Part shown: in pieces, positions 18,354-26,965 of the stretch | How positions within the stretch are numbered: the first letter of the stretch is position 1 | Layout: each line of letters begins with the position of its first letter | Source: Methylobacterium oxalidis | GTDB lineage: Bacteria; Pseudomonadota; Alphaproteobacteria; Rhizobiales; Beijerinckiaceae | Direction of reading: 5' to 3' | DNA length: 64,000 nt | Assembly (NCBI RefSeq): GCF_007992195.1 | Contig: NZ_BJZU01000052.1 | Coordinates: 22,187 to 86,186 of the forward strand | Position numbers and translations under genes: made by a program | Notes under the pieces: generated by a model | The model's input: the letters and a program-made list of their open reading frames with translations, nothing else | What the model was told of the DNA's origin: nothing | Database searches by the model: none

Positions 18354-20591
18354 ATGAAGTCGTTCCGGCACCCACATCCGACAAATCGCATCCGGCGTCT
18401 CGCCCTGTCGGGCGCGTCGCTCGCGGTCCTGGCCGCCGGCCTCCTCGCGCAGGCGGCGCTCGCCCAGGAGGCGACGTCGCCGCGCCGGGGATCGGCGAAC
18501 CCCTCGGCCGCGGGCGCCAGCGCGCAGCTCGGGGAGCTGAGCGTCGAGGGCGTGGGCAACGGCCGGGGTATCGGCGTCCCCGAGGATCCGCGAGGGCCCA
18601 TCAACGGCTACGTCGCCAACCGCTCGACCGCCGGCACCAAGACGAACACTCCGCTCCTCGAGACGCCGCAGGCGATCACGGTGATCGGCCGCCAGCAGCT
18701 CGACGACCAGAAGCCGGTGAGCCTGCAGGAGGCCCTGCAGTACTCCCCGGTGCTCGGCGCGACCTTCGGCTCGGACACCCGCAACGACTGGTTCCTGATC
18801 CGCGGCTTCCCGGCCCAGGAGGTCGGCCTGTTCCTCGACGGGCTGCAGCTCTTCGAGACCGCCTACGCCACCTGGAAGCTCGAGCCGTTCGGGCTGGAGC
18901 GGATCGAGGTGCTGCGCGGGCCCTCCTCGGTGCTCTACGGCGGCACCGGCCCGAGCGGCATCGTCAACGCGGTGAGCAAGCGCCCGCCGCTGGTGCCGCT
19001 GCGCTACGTCGAGGCGGGCGTCGACGAGTACGGCAACGCCTACGGCGCCTTCGATATCGGCGGTCCGGTCGCGACGACGGAGGGGCAGGGCCAGTTCTTC
19101 TACCGGCTGGTCGGTCGCGCCCGCGGAGGCGGCACGCAGGTCGACTACATCAACGACGACAGCTTCTACATCGCGCCCTCGTTCACGTGGCGGCCGGACG
19201 CGTCGACCTCGTTCACGGTGCTCTCCTCGTTCAGGCACGACGACACGAAGGGCCAGAACTTCCTGCCCTACGTGGGGACCGTGCGGCCGGCGCCCTTCGG
19301 CTTCATCTCGACGAGCCTGTTCACGGGCGATCCCGGCATCGACAAGTTCACCCGCGACCAGGCCCTGATCGGCTACGAGTTCGAGCACCGCTTCGACAAC
19401 GACATCGTGGTCCGCCAGAACGCCCGATACGGGCAGCTCGACGTCAACTACCGAACCCGCTTCGGCGGCGGCTACGCGACCACGCCCGCGGCCGCCGACC
19501 TCAGCCGCTTCAACTTCCTGGCGCAGAACTCGGCCACCCAGGCCGACATCGACACGCAGGTCATCGCGCCCTTCCGCACCGGCTTCCTCGACCACACGCT
19601 GCTCGGCGGCGTCGAGTACCGGCGCTACGACATCAACAACGTCCAGGATTTCGGCTTCGGGCCCTCGCTCAACCTGATCAACCCGGTCTACACGCCGAAC
19701 GCGCCGTTCACTGTCGCGCCCTTCCAGAACAACTTCCTCACCCAGAACCAGGTCGGCCTCTACCTGCAGGATCAGATCAAGTTCGACCGCTGGACGCTGG
19801 TGCTGAGTGGGCGCAACGATTGGGTCAACACCGACAACGACAACCGCCTCGGTCCGAGCGGGAACCGCGACGTCAGCGCCTTCAGCGGCCGGGTCGGGCT
19901 GATCTACACGAGCGACCTCGGCGTCGCGCCCTACATCTCCTATGCCCGCAGCTTCAACCCAATCGTTGGCGTCAATGGCGTTGGCCAGATCCTGCGGCCC
20001 GAGACCGGCGAGCAGGTCGAGGTCGGCCTCAAGTACCAGCCGCTCGGCTTCGACGGCTACATCGGCGCGTCCGTGTTCGACCTCTACCGGCAGAACGTGC
20101 TCGCGACGAACCAGGCCAACGTCCTGCAGACCATTCAGAATGGTGAAGTCCGCTCGCGCGGCGTCGAGCTCGAGGCGGTGGCCAACCTCATGCCGGGCCT
20201 GCGCCTCGTCGGCACCTACACCGCCTACCAGCTCCAGGTCACCCGGGACACGGACCCGACGATCATCGGCAAGACGCCGACGAACACGCCCCAGCAATTC
20301 GGCTCGATCTTCCTCGACTACACGATCCCGACTGGACCCTGGAGCGGCTTCGGCTTCGGCGGCGGCGTGCGCGGGGTCGGCGCCTCCTATGCCGATCCGC
20401 AGAACCTGTTCAAGGTCTCGCCCTACATCGTCGGCGACGCGGTGGTCCACTACGACTGGGAGGGCTGGCGCTTCGCGCTCAACGTCCGGAACATCTCGGA
20501 CGAGCGCTACGTCGGCAGTTGCTCCACGGTCTCGGCCTGCTTCTACGGCGACCGCCGCCGCATCCTGGCGAGCGTCGGCTACAAGTGGTGA
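18354..20591 (+). CDS. TonB-dependent siderophore receptor (FhuA-like)
   Basis: A 745-residue outer-membrane receptor. A signal peptide (LAVLAAGLLAQAALAQ) is followed by a plug (about residues 80-220: ETPQAITVIGRQQL, FLIRGFPAQEVGLFLDG, IEVLRGPSSVLYGGTGPSG) and a 22-strand barrel. It ends in an aromatic residue (RRILASVGYKW) and contains the pre-terminal NVRNISDERYVGSC signature. This is the ferrichrome/catecholate siderophore type (TIGR01783-like); it has no N-terminal signalling domain, so it does not drive an ECF sigma cascade itself. ATG 18354 follows GAGGCAGGGTC. An Irr-like box upstream suggests iron regulation. Confidence 0.92.
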   Translation: MKSFRHPHPTNRIRRLALSGASLAVLAAGLLAQAALAQEATSPRRGSANPSAAGASAQLGELSVEGVGNGRGIGVPEDPRGPINGYVANRSTAGTKTNTPLLETPQAITVIGRQQLDDQKPVSLQEALQYSPVLGATFGSDTRNDWFLIRGFPAQEVGLFLDGLQLFETAYATWKLEPFGLERIEVLRGPSSVLYGGTGPSGIVNAVSKRPPLVPLRYVEAGVDEYGNAYGAFDIGGPVATTEGQGQFFYRLVGRARGGGTQVDYINDDSFYIAPSFTWRPDASTSFTVLSSFRHDDTKGQNFLPYVGTVRPAPFGFISTSLFTGDPGIDKFTRDQALIGYEFEHRFDNDIVVRQNARYGQLDVNYRTRFGGGYATTPAAADLSRFNFLAQNSATQADIDTQVIAPFRTGFLDHTLLGGVEYRRYDINNVQDFGFGPSLNLINPVYTPNAPFTVAPFQNNFLTQNQVGLYLQDQIKFDRWTLVLSGRNDWVNTDNDNRLGPSGNRDVSAFSGRVGLIYTSDLGVAPYISYARSFNPIVGVNGVGQILRPETGEQVEVGLKYQPLGFDGYIGASVFDLYRQNVLATNQANVLQTIQNGEVRSRGVELEAVANLMPGLRLVGTYTAYQLQVTRDTDPTIIGKTPTNTPQQFGSIFLDYTIPTGPWSGFGFGGGVRGVGASYADPQNLFKVSPYIVGDAVVHYDWEGWRFALNVRNISDERYVGSCSTVSACFYGDRRRILASVGYKW

Positions 20592-20686
20592 GGCGGGGTA
20601 GCCCCGTCCTCTCGGTGCGCGGGCAATCGATTCCCTTCCGCATCCGGACGTTGTAGCGTCGCGAAGGATTCGGGAGGGAAGCCCCG

Positions 20687-21400
20687 ATGAGGCCCGATCG
20701 CCGCCGCTTCGTCGCCTGCGCCTGCTGCGCCGTCCTCGGAGGCCTTGCCCCCGCCGCGACCGCGATCCCTCCGGCACGTGCTGCCGGAGCCAAGCGCACG
20801 GATCTCAGCCCGGACCAGGCCCTCGCGCTCCTGAAGCAGGGCAACCAGTCCTTCACGACGGACGCGCCCTTCCGGCGCGAGGCGTCCGACCGCGACCGGC
20901 GCATCGAGATCGCGCGGGGCCAGACGCCCTTCGTCGTCCTGGTCGGCTGCTCGGACAGCCGGGTGCCGCCCGAGCTCCTGTTCGGGCGCGGCCTGGGCGA
21001 GCTGTTCATCGTGCGCAACGCCGGCAACACCGTCGACACCACGGCGATGGGCTCCATCGAGTACGGGGTGGTCGAACTCGGCGTCCCGCTCGTCGTGGTG
21101 CTCGGACACGAGAAGTGCGGCGCGGTGCAGGCGGCCGTCAGCGTCGTGACGGACAACGCCGTGTTCCCGGGCAGCATCGGGAAGATGATCGAGCCGATCG
21201 TGCCGGCCGTCCTGAGGGCGCGGGGGCAGCCTGGGGACTTCATCGACAACGCGGTGCGCGAGAACGTGCGGCGCACGGTGCAGCGTCTGCGCACGGCCGA
21301 GGCGCTCTTGGTGGATCCCATCCGGGCCGGCAAGCTCAAGATCGTCGGGGCGCGCTACGACCTCGACGACGGCAGCGTCGACTTCTTCGAGGAGGGCTGA
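20687..21400 (+). CDS. Beta-class carbonic anhydrase with Tat signal
   Basis: A 237-residue beta carbonic anhydrase that interconverts CO2 and bicarbonate. Zinc ligands and the catalytic dyad are present: C88, D90 and R92 in GCSDSR, and H141 and C144 in GHEKCGA. The N-terminus DRRRFVACACCAVLGG is a twin-arginine signal, so the enzyme is predicted to be periplasmic, unlike most cytoplasmic beta enzymes. ATG 20687 follows GGGAGGGAAGCCCCG. It is 95 bp downstream of the siderophore receptor; a functional link is not evident. Confidence 0.93.
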   Translation: MRPDRRRFVACACCAVLGGLAPAATAIPPARAAGAKRTDLSPDQALALLKQGNQSFTTDAPFRREASDRDRRIEIARGQTPFVVLVGCSDSRVPPELLFGRGLGELFIVRNAGNTVDTTAMGSIEYGVVELGVPLVVVLGHEKCGAVQAAVSVVTDNAVFPGSIGKMIEPIVPAVLRARGQPGDFIDNAVRENVRRTVQRLRTAEALLVDPIRAGKLKIVGARYDLDDGSVDFFEEG

Positions 21401-21528
21401 GCCTCGCGAGGCCGCCCGTACCCTTCCGGACTCAGCACTTCTCTGGCGCGGCGCACCGCGAACCGCCGAAGCTTGAGCATACTTGTCGGAGCGGGGGTCC
21501 CGAGACGGCTCCCGTGAGGGAGTCGTTG

Positions 21529-22173
21529 ATGTCCTGCGGTAACATACCGACGGTTGTGGTCGCCTCGAACGCCCTGGCCCGGGAGGGGCTGAGGTCGCAT
21601 CTGCACGGGTCGCGGTTCGCGGTGATGCCGGGCGATGGGGCGGCGGGCGGCCCGGCGCCGCTCCTCATCGTGGCGATGCTCGACGAGCCCCGCAGCGCCG
21701 AGACCGTTCGCACCCTCCGCGCGGCCTGGCCCGAGGCGCGGCTCGTCCTGTTCACCGGCGCCGCCGGCCTGCCGCCGGAGGACCTCTGCGCCGCGGCCAA
21801 CGGCATCCTCGACGGCGCGGCCGGACCGGCGAGCCTGATCGGAGCGCTCGAACTCGTGATGGAGGACGTGGCCGTGCTGTCGCCGGGCCTCCTCGGCCGC
21901 CTCATCGAGCATGCCCGCCCGGCCCTGGCGAGGCCGGCCGCATCCTCCGCCCAGGCGGCCGCCCCCGGCCTCGCCGCGCCCCTCTCGACCAGCGAGGTGA
22001 AGGTGCTGCGCTGCCTCGCGGGGGGCGCCTCGAACAAGATGATCGCCCTGCGCTACGCACTCGCGGAGCCGACCGTGAAGATCCACGTCAAGAACATCCT
22101 GCGCAAGCTGAAGGCGCAGAACCGGACGCAGGCCGCCATCTGGGCCCGCGAGAACGGGCTCCACCCGCTCTGA
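21529..22173 (+). CDS. LuxR-family regulator with degenerate receiver domain
   Basis: A 214-residue protein. Residues 1-110 fold like a response-regulator receiver (TVVVASNALAREGLRSHL; APLLIVAMLDEP; ARLVLFTG) but lack the acidic pair after strand 1 and the phospho-acceptor Asp after strand 3. Phosphorylation is therefore unlikely. The C-terminus (about 150-210) is a clear LuxR/GerE helix-turn-helix: LSTSEVKVLRCLAGGASNKM, EPTVKIHVKNILRKL. It would bind DNA without a classical histidine kinase. ATG 21529 follows GTGAGGGAG. Confidence 0.87.
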   Translation: MSCGNIPTVVVASNALAREGLRSHLHGSRFAVMPGDGAAGGPAPLLIVAMLDEPRSAETVRTLRAAWPEARLVLFTGAAGLPPEDLCAAANGILDGAAGPASLIGALELVMEDVAVLSPGLLGRLIEHARPALARPAASSAQAAAPGLAAPLSTSEVKVLRCLAGGASNKMIALRYALAEPTVKIHVKNILRKLKAQNRTQAAIWARENGLHPL

Positions 22174-22268
22174 GGCGTATGGCTTCGCCGCATCGTCTCA
22201 CGCCGAGCCGGGACGCCGTCCGGCGGAAGAGGCTCCGGCGCCCCGATCCGAACCTGTCCAGCGCGCGC

Positions 22269-22409
22269 TCAGGCCTCGCGCTCGCCCCGCCCCTCGGCCT
22301 TCACGGCGGTGAGCCTGCGCAGCACCGTGCGGACATGGGCGCGCACCTGCTCGCGGCGGGCCACCGTCTCGTCTCTTCCCTCGTTGCGTGATCCGCCGGC
22401 CGTGCTCAT
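22269..22409 (-). CDS. Microprotein with VRAHVRTVLRRL motif (paralogue 1)
   Basis: A 46-residue basic protein ending ... EQVRAHVRTVLRRLTAVK followed by an acidic tail. Twelve residues, VRAHVRTVLRRL, are identical to those of another short reading frame at 52015-52185. The DNA differs between the two at six of the twelve codons, all synonymous, which is strong evidence that both are translated. The ribosome site is weak (GGGTGGCACTCC). Function is unknown; an amphipathic basic helix could bind RNA, DNA or a protein partner. Confidence 0.6.
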   Translation of the reverse strand: MSTAGGSRNEGRDETVARREQVRAHVRTVLRRLTAVKAEGRGEREA

Positions 22410-22748
22410 GGAGTGCCACCCGTGTCGATGCGCGGCCCGCGCTCGCGCGCCGGCAGCAGGTGTACGGCTGAAGAGTTCGCCTCTTAATCCGTCTGCGCCA
22501 GACACTGGACTGAAATCATAAAACACGGGCTCAATAAAGGTATATAATCCGAATCGTTCTGTTAGGACGTCATTAATCTAAACGACTGATGAATTGCTGA
22601 TGGCCTACCTCAAGCTGACAACAGCATCGCGTGCGAGATCCTGCCGCGACGTCTCCGCAGAGCGGACGGAGGCGGTAAACCGGACGACCCGGCGGGCGGA
22701 CACCGCGCACAGCGCCGCGGCCCGCGGCCGTCAGGGAGGAGCGAACCC
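22410..22748. other. Intergenic region with AT-rich promoter-like stretch
   Basis: 339 bp. Bases 22515-22600 are AT-rich (CAATAAAGGTATATAATC) within very GC-rich surroundings and probably hold the promoter of the DUF6894 gene. A 51-codon frame from 22600 has no recognisable content and was not called. Confidence 0.35.
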
Positions 22749-23033
22749 GTGCTGAAGCGCTTCTACTTCGACCTCGTATCCCGGGAGCGTGTCATCCCGG
22801 ACAGGACGGGCATCGAGGCGGCGGACCTGGAGGAGGCGCTGGAGGAAGCGGAGGCGGCCCTGCAGGAGATGCGCGAGAGCGGCGAGGCGGCCGAGTTCGA
22901 CGAGGGCTGGAGCCTGCTGATTCGCGACGAGGCCGGCGCCTCCCTCCGGAAGCTGCCGATCCTGGTCTATCTCGCCTTCACGCAACTGATGATGGATGCG
23001 GGCGAGCTGCTGATGTTCGTCACCGAGACTTGA
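22749..23033 (+). CDS. DUF6894-like small protein
   Basis: A 94-residue acidic protein starting with GTG (MLKRFYFDLVSRERVIPDRT), which shares the RFYFD...D..G opening of DUF6894. An Ala/Glu helix (EEALEEAEAALQEMRESGEA) and a hydrophobic C-terminal part follow. GGAGGAG lies six bases before the GTG. The C-terminal half is longer than in the other copies here and does not follow the usual strand pattern, so it may be a diverged form. Confidence 0.72.
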   Translation: MLKRFYFDLVSRERVIPDRTGIEAADLEEALEEAEAALQEMRESGEAAEFDEGWSLLIRDEAGASLRKLPILVYLAFTQLMMDAGELLMFVTET

Positions 23034-23233
23034 GGGCCCGAGCCCCATCCGAAAGAATTCCTCGCTCTCGTGCGAAGACGGTCGACAATTTTCACATCTC
23101 GTCAACCAGTACGCGCCTTCGCAGGCGCGAATTTCGCGCGACATCGAAAAAGCATCGTTTCGAGTGCCCGCCCCATTTAGGACGCCTTTAGTATCTCAAT
23201 GGCCAAGCTAGAACTCTAACCGAGGGGGAGCGC

Positions 23234-24292
23234 ATGGCCGACTACGTGCTGGAGGGTCCGCGGTGGGGCGCGGGGGCGCGGGGAACGAGCGGCGGCACCG
23301 TGACCTGGGCGATCGACGCCGCCCTGCCGGCCGCCTTCGCGAGCGTCATCCAGTCCGCCTTCGCCACCTGGGCGAGCGTGGCCAACATCAGCTTCCAGCA
23401 GGTCGCCTCCACCGCCACAGCGAACATCGACCTGACGCAGGGCGCCATCGACGGGCTCGGCAACACGCTGGGCTACGCGAGCTACAACTTCTCCGGTCAG
23501 CGCATGAGCGCGGCCACCGTCACCTTCGACTCGGCTGAGGGCTGGCGCGCCTCGGGCAGCAAGGTCGTCAGCAACCAGGGCACCGACTTCTACCTCGTGG
23601 CCCTGCACGAGATCGGCCACGCGCTCGGGCTCGACCATTACAACGGCAAGCCGGAGGTGATGAATTCGATCATCAGCCCCGCCATCACCGGCCTGATGGC
23701 GGGCGACATCGCGGGCATCCAGGCCCTCTACGGGGCGGCCCCAGCCGCCCCGCCCGTCTCGACCGTCACGCCCCCGGCGCCCGTGAGCCCCGCGCAGCCG
23801 ACCGCCTCGGCCTCGGGCGTCACCGCCGTCTACCGCTTCTACGACGCGAGCACGGGCGACCACTTCTACACGACGAGCACGGCCGAGAAGGCGCAGATCC
23901 TCAAGACGCTGCCGAGCTACCAGTACGAGGGCGTCGGCTGGGCAACGCCCCAGGACGGCCCGAACACCATCGACGTGTTCCGCTTCTACGACACCAAGAC
24001 CGGCCAGCACTTCTTCACCACCGACGCGGCCGAGCGCGACACCATCCTGAAGACGCTGCCGAGCTACCACTACGAGGGCGTGGCCTTCGAGGCCTATGCC
24101 AGCGCGGCCGCGGCAGGGGCGGGCGGCGTGACGCTCGAGCGCTTCTACAACACGCAGACGGGCCTGCATCACTACGCGGCCAACGCCGCCGAGGCGGCGG
24201 CCATCAACCAGGGCTCGGCCGGGCCGGGCTGGGTCGACGAGGGCCGCGCCTTCACCGTCCACATCCCCACCGACGGCATGCTCTTCGCCTGA
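23234..24292 (+). CDS. Metzincin-like zinc protease with three C-terminal repeats
   Basis: A 352-residue protein. Residues 1-170 form a matrixin/serralysin-like protease: HEIGHALGLDH (H125, E126, H129, H135) and a Met-turn (VMNSI, M143). Residues about 190-345 are three repeats of the DUF5648 type, each with YRFYD...TGDHFYTT or a close variant and a YEGVG/YEGVA/DEGRA end. No classical signal peptide is seen, so export by a type I route is possible. ATG 23234 follows GGGGGAGCGC. A hairpin terminator is at its 3' side. Confidence 0.9.
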   Translation: MADYVLEGPRWGAGARGTSGGTVTWAIDAALPAAFASVIQSAFATWASVANISFQQVASTATANIDLTQGAIDGLGNTLGYASYNFSGQRMSAATVTFDSAEGWRASGSKVVSNQGTDFYLVALHEIGHALGLDHYNGKPEVMNSIISPAITGLMAGDIAGIQALYGAAPAAPPVSTVTPPAPVSPAQPTASASGVTAVYRFYDASTGDHFYTTSTAEKAQILKTLPSYQYEGVGWATPQDGPNTIDVFRFYDTKTGQHFFTTDAAERDTILKTLPSYHYEGVAFEAYASAAAAGAGGVTLERFYNTQTGLHHYAANAAEAAAINQGSAGPGWVDEGRAFTVHIPTDGMLFA

Positions 24293-24318
24293 GCCGGACG
24301 CGCGCCGAACCGGTGCTC

Positions 24319-24342
24319 GCCCCGCGGAGCGATCCGCGGGGC
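24319..24342. terminator. Hairpin between convergent genes
   Basis: A perfect 10-bp stem GCCCCGCGGA / TCCGCGGGGC closes a GCGA tetraloop of the stable GNRA type. There is no T-tract, but its position between the convergent protease and microprotein genes suggests transcription termination. Confidence 0.55.
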
Positions 24343-24364
24343 CTCCCGTTCGCGGCGGCCGCCG

Positions 24365-24511
24365 TCAGATGTCCTCGCCGGGCCGCGTCAGAGGTGCGCC
24401 GGCGGTCGCGGTCGCCGGCTGCAGCGGCCGCTCGTTGCGCACGGCCATGATGTTCCACACGGCCAGGGCGAGGTAGGGACCGACGAAGACCAGGAAAAAG
24501 ACCAAGCTCAT
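24365..24511 (-). CDS. One-helix membrane microprotein
   Basis: A 48-residue protein with an N-terminal membrane helix (MSLVFFLVFVGPYLALAVW) followed by a short polar tail ending PGEDI. The ribosome site GGGAGGCGAGC immediately precedes the ATG and is among the best in the window. Function is unknown. Confidence 0.7.
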   Translation of the reverse strand: MSLVFFLVFVGPYLALAVWNIMAVRNERPLQPATATAGAPLTRPGEDI

Positions 24512-25084
24512 GCTCGCCTCCCGTCAGGTGAGGAGACCAGGCCCCGAAAGCGGGCATGCGACCCTGCACCCTTGACGCTTAAGTCTCGAGCGGTGGGTTC
24601 CGTTTCAAGCGAAGGTTGCATCACCGCGGCGGGACCGCGAGCGTTCGCGGCACATCGCCCGCTGACGTGGCGGCGGACGGCGTATTCGCCAGACGACCGG
24701 GCGTATCGCTGCCTTGCCCGCGGGTCACGGATGGTTCCCGCCATCGAACGCGTTGGTCCAGTGGCAGTGTCGCCGTCGCGCTCGCAAGCACCGGCGAGCT
24801 GAAGCGGGAAGAGGCACTTGCGGGCGCGCCGGCTCATCGATGGGAGCGGCGCCGAATCCGAAGGCGGCAGGCAGAGGCTCGGTCGCCCGCCGCGCCGTCC
24901 GCGCCCTATCGTACGCAATCTCCCGACGCGGCGTAGGGCTTCAGCGCGTGGCGTGAGAGGCCGCGTCGGCCCGGCCGGGCACCGACCCGCGCATTCCAGC
25001 AGACGGTCCGCATCGGGAGCGGATTGGCTGACACCCTGGTGCGCTGTAGGATGGCTCCCTGTGGCCTCCTTCGAGGGTGTTGCC
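24512..25084. other. Intergenic region
   Basis: 573 bp between two divergent microprotein genes. Open frames exist in several registers but lack ribosome sites, family motifs or consistent codon bias. Nothing supportable is seen. Confidence 0.3.
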
Positions 25085-25189
25085 ATGACCATGAACCTCC
25101 TGGTCTTCGCCGCCGCGCCGCTGCTGATCGGACTGACGGCAGCCATCGTCGTCCTCATCGCCGAGCGTCGGAACGAGCGCACGCCCTGA
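25085..25189 (+). CDS. One-helix membrane microprotein
   Basis: A 34-residue peptide: MTMNLLVFAAAPLLIGLTAA and a few more hydrophobic residues form one membrane helix, then a basic tail (ERRNERTP). GAGGGTGTTGCC precedes the ATG. Similar in style to the peptides at 24365 and 36898 but not alignable with them. Function is unknown. Confidence 0.6.
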   Translation: MTMNLLVFAAAPLLIGLTAAIVVLIAERRNERTP

Positions 25190-25239
25190 GCCGGCCCGAG
25201 GCGTGCTCGCGATCGGGCGGCAGCCGTTCCGGCGACCGC

Positions 25240-25515
25240 CTACACCCTGCGCGGTCGAGCCAGGAGGATGGCCGTGCCGACCGTCGATCGCTTCACGCGG
25301 GACGACACCAATGAGCTGGCCAGGACGGCTCCTGCCAGGGGGTAGGCCTGAAGGGCCGCGGCGACATCGAGCACGAGCCCCAGGACGAGCGTATGCGTGC
25401 GAAGTTCCGGAGCAGCGATGTAGTTGTCGACGAGGCGAGCCACGGCCTCGGGCCGGAGAAGCCCTCGATCCAGCAGCTCGAGCACGGTCGGGTCGGAAGC
25501 AGGAGCTGTGGCCAT
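25240..25515 (-). CDS. Hypothetical protein
   Basis: A 91-residue frame beginning MATAPASDPTVLELLDRGLL with several amphipathic helices. The middle (LVLGLVLDVAAALQAYPLAG) is hydrophobic enough for one membrane or buried helix. No family was recognised and the ribosome site is poor. Residue composition and third-position GC are those of a real gene. Confidence 0.5.
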   Translation of the reverse strand: MATAPASDPTVLELLDRGLLRPEAVARLVDNYIAAPELRTHTLVLGLVLDVAAALQAYPLAGAVLASSLVSSRVKRSTVGTAILLARPRRV

Positions 25516-25888
25516 GGCGCTGTCTGGCAGGTGTCTGAGGCTGGGCTAGACGATCGGCCGAGCACATCCAACCTCGAAGCGTAGCGCCGGACGACCCACC
25601 GGGAACTTGTGCTCCGAGCACAACAGAGCGACGACGATGACGGGATCCGGAGACCGGATTCGGATTGATGTCTTTGCCAAGCAGACGAAGCCGCAGTCGA
25701 ATTCCAAGCGTTCCGTCAAGTTTCAGACAGTGACTGAAGCGCAACACCGCTGCCATCCCACTCCAGCGCAGGCGGAAAATTGCAACTTCTAGTTTGACGC
25801 GCTCCGAGCGGTGTTTCAGATCTGGTTAACGGCGGTGAAACTGCGTGGAAGCCTCGCATCCATCAGGGCCGTGAGGGAATTTGCGCTC
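25516..25888. other. Intergenic region
   Basis: 373 bp leading into the coiled-coil gene pair. A 61-codon frame at 25607-25792 has lower-GC codons and no recognisable content, and was not called. Promoters for both flanking genes are expected here. Confidence 0.3.
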
Positions 25889-26389
25889 GTGGATCAACTC
25901 AAGGCGTTCTCCTGGGACAGCATCGTCGATCGAAAAGCTGAGCCAAAGCCGCCTGAGAAGCATGCGCCCGCCGAGGAGCGCATCACGACCGTCCTGCGAC
26001 TGATGAATTCTTCCGACGATGCGGCAAGCTCCGGACCGCCCACGCGCAGATCGTCGCCCGAGGACTGGGTCAGCCTGATCGAGCGGGTTCGCTCCGCAGC
26101 CTCGCGCGTCAGGGAGGTGGAGAACCACGCCCACGAGCAGGAACTGCGGGTGCAGGATCTGCTGGAGCGGGTGCGCGAGGACATCGCGAGCGCGAACGAG
26201 CGCGTGAAGATCGCGGAAGCGCACGCGCGAGACATCCAAGCGCGGGCGGATGCCCTGCTCAAGGCGGCTGACGAGCGGGTCAAGGCAGCCGAGGACCGCG
26301 CCCGCCTCGCCGAGGAGTGGCTGGCACGCGTCTACGACACCATCGCCAGCGAGTTCGCGTTCGCCCAGCCCGAGAAGCGCTCCGCATGA
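25889..26389 (+). CDS. Coiled-coil protein A of an overlapping pair
   Basis: A 166-residue cytoplasmic protein, probably starting at GTG 25889 (VDQLKAFSWDSIVDRK) because GAGGGA lies 10 bases ahead; a longer form from GTG 25811 is possible. Residues about 70-160 form a long charged coiled coil (ERVRSAASRVREVENHAHEQ, ADERVKAAEDRARLAEEW) ending VYDTIASEFAFAQ. Its stop overlaps the next start (ATGA), so the two products are probably made in fixed ratio. Both end in a similar helix (RARLAEE ... IASEF / LRSEF), so they look like paralogues. Function is unknown. Confidence 0.75.
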   Translation: MDQLKAFSWDSIVDRKAEPKPPEKHAPAEERITTVLRLMNSSDDAASSGPPTRRSSPEDWVSLIERVRSAASRVREVENHAHEQELRVQDLLERVREDIASANERVKIAEAHARDIQARADALLKAADERVKAAEDRARLAEEWLARVYDTIASEFAFAQPEKRSA

Positions 26390-26859
26390 TCGCGCAGGCC
26401 GCTCCGGCGCGGACCGGCGTTGTCCGACAGGACGCGCAGCAGAACGTCGTGCCCCTGTTCGCGGAGCACGACGCTTCCGGAAGCCCGAAGGCCCAGGATC
26501 CGGCGGAGGAGGCCGACTGGCCCGGAGCCATCCAGCTCGTCCGCGATGTCGGCGCACGGGTGCGGCGTGCGCGTGAGCTGGCGCACGATCTCACCAGGCA
26601 GTCGCAGGTTCTCGTTCAGCGCAGCATCACGGATGCCGAGGCGGCGGAAGAGCGCGCTCGGGTCGCGGAGGCCGCCGCACAGAGCGCCATGCGGCGCGCG
26701 GCCAAGTCGGAGAAGGCCGCGCGACTGGCTGAGGAGCGTGCTCGCCTCGCCGAGGAGCAGATGCAGGCCGCCAAGGCGAGCGAGGCCGAGGCGCGGCTGT
26801 GGCTGGGCCGGCTGTACAGCTGCCTCAGAAGCGAGTTCGACAGCCTCACGCTCGAATGA
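26386..26859 (+). CDS. Coiled-coil protein B of an overlapping pair
   Basis: A 157-residue protein with an unstructured N-terminus followed by a coiled coil from about residue 50 (DVGARVRRARELAHDLTRQS; AAEERARVAEAAAQSAMRRA; RLAEERARLAEEQMQA) and the end LWLGRLYSCLRSEFDSL. It begins inside the stop codon of protein A (ATGA) and shares its C-terminal pattern. Heteromer formation is plausible but not shown. No known family was recognised. Confidence 0.75.
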   Translation: MIAQAAPARTGVVRQDAQQNVVPLFAEHDASGSPKAQDPAEEADWPGAIQLVRDVGARVRRARELAHDLTRQSQVLVQRSITDAEAAEERARVAEAAAQSAMRRAAKSEKAARLAEERARLAEEQMQAAKASEAEARLWLGRLYSCLRSEFDSLTLE

Positions 26860-26965
26860 CGTGGCCGATCCGGGGGCGATGGTCCCGCCGGCAGCCAACG
26901 GATGGCGGGCACCTGTGAGAGGATCGAGAGGCCCGCCCCGCGTCTCGTCGTCCCGGCGCCGCGCT

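Noticed and set aside
18264..20777. An 837-codon minus-strand frame
   Set aside because: Antisense to the siderophore receptor, which has a complete plug and barrel.
22600..22755. A 51-codon frame before the DUF6894 gene at 22749
   Set aside because: Composition is random-looking, it overlaps the ribosome site of the real gene and lacks its own.
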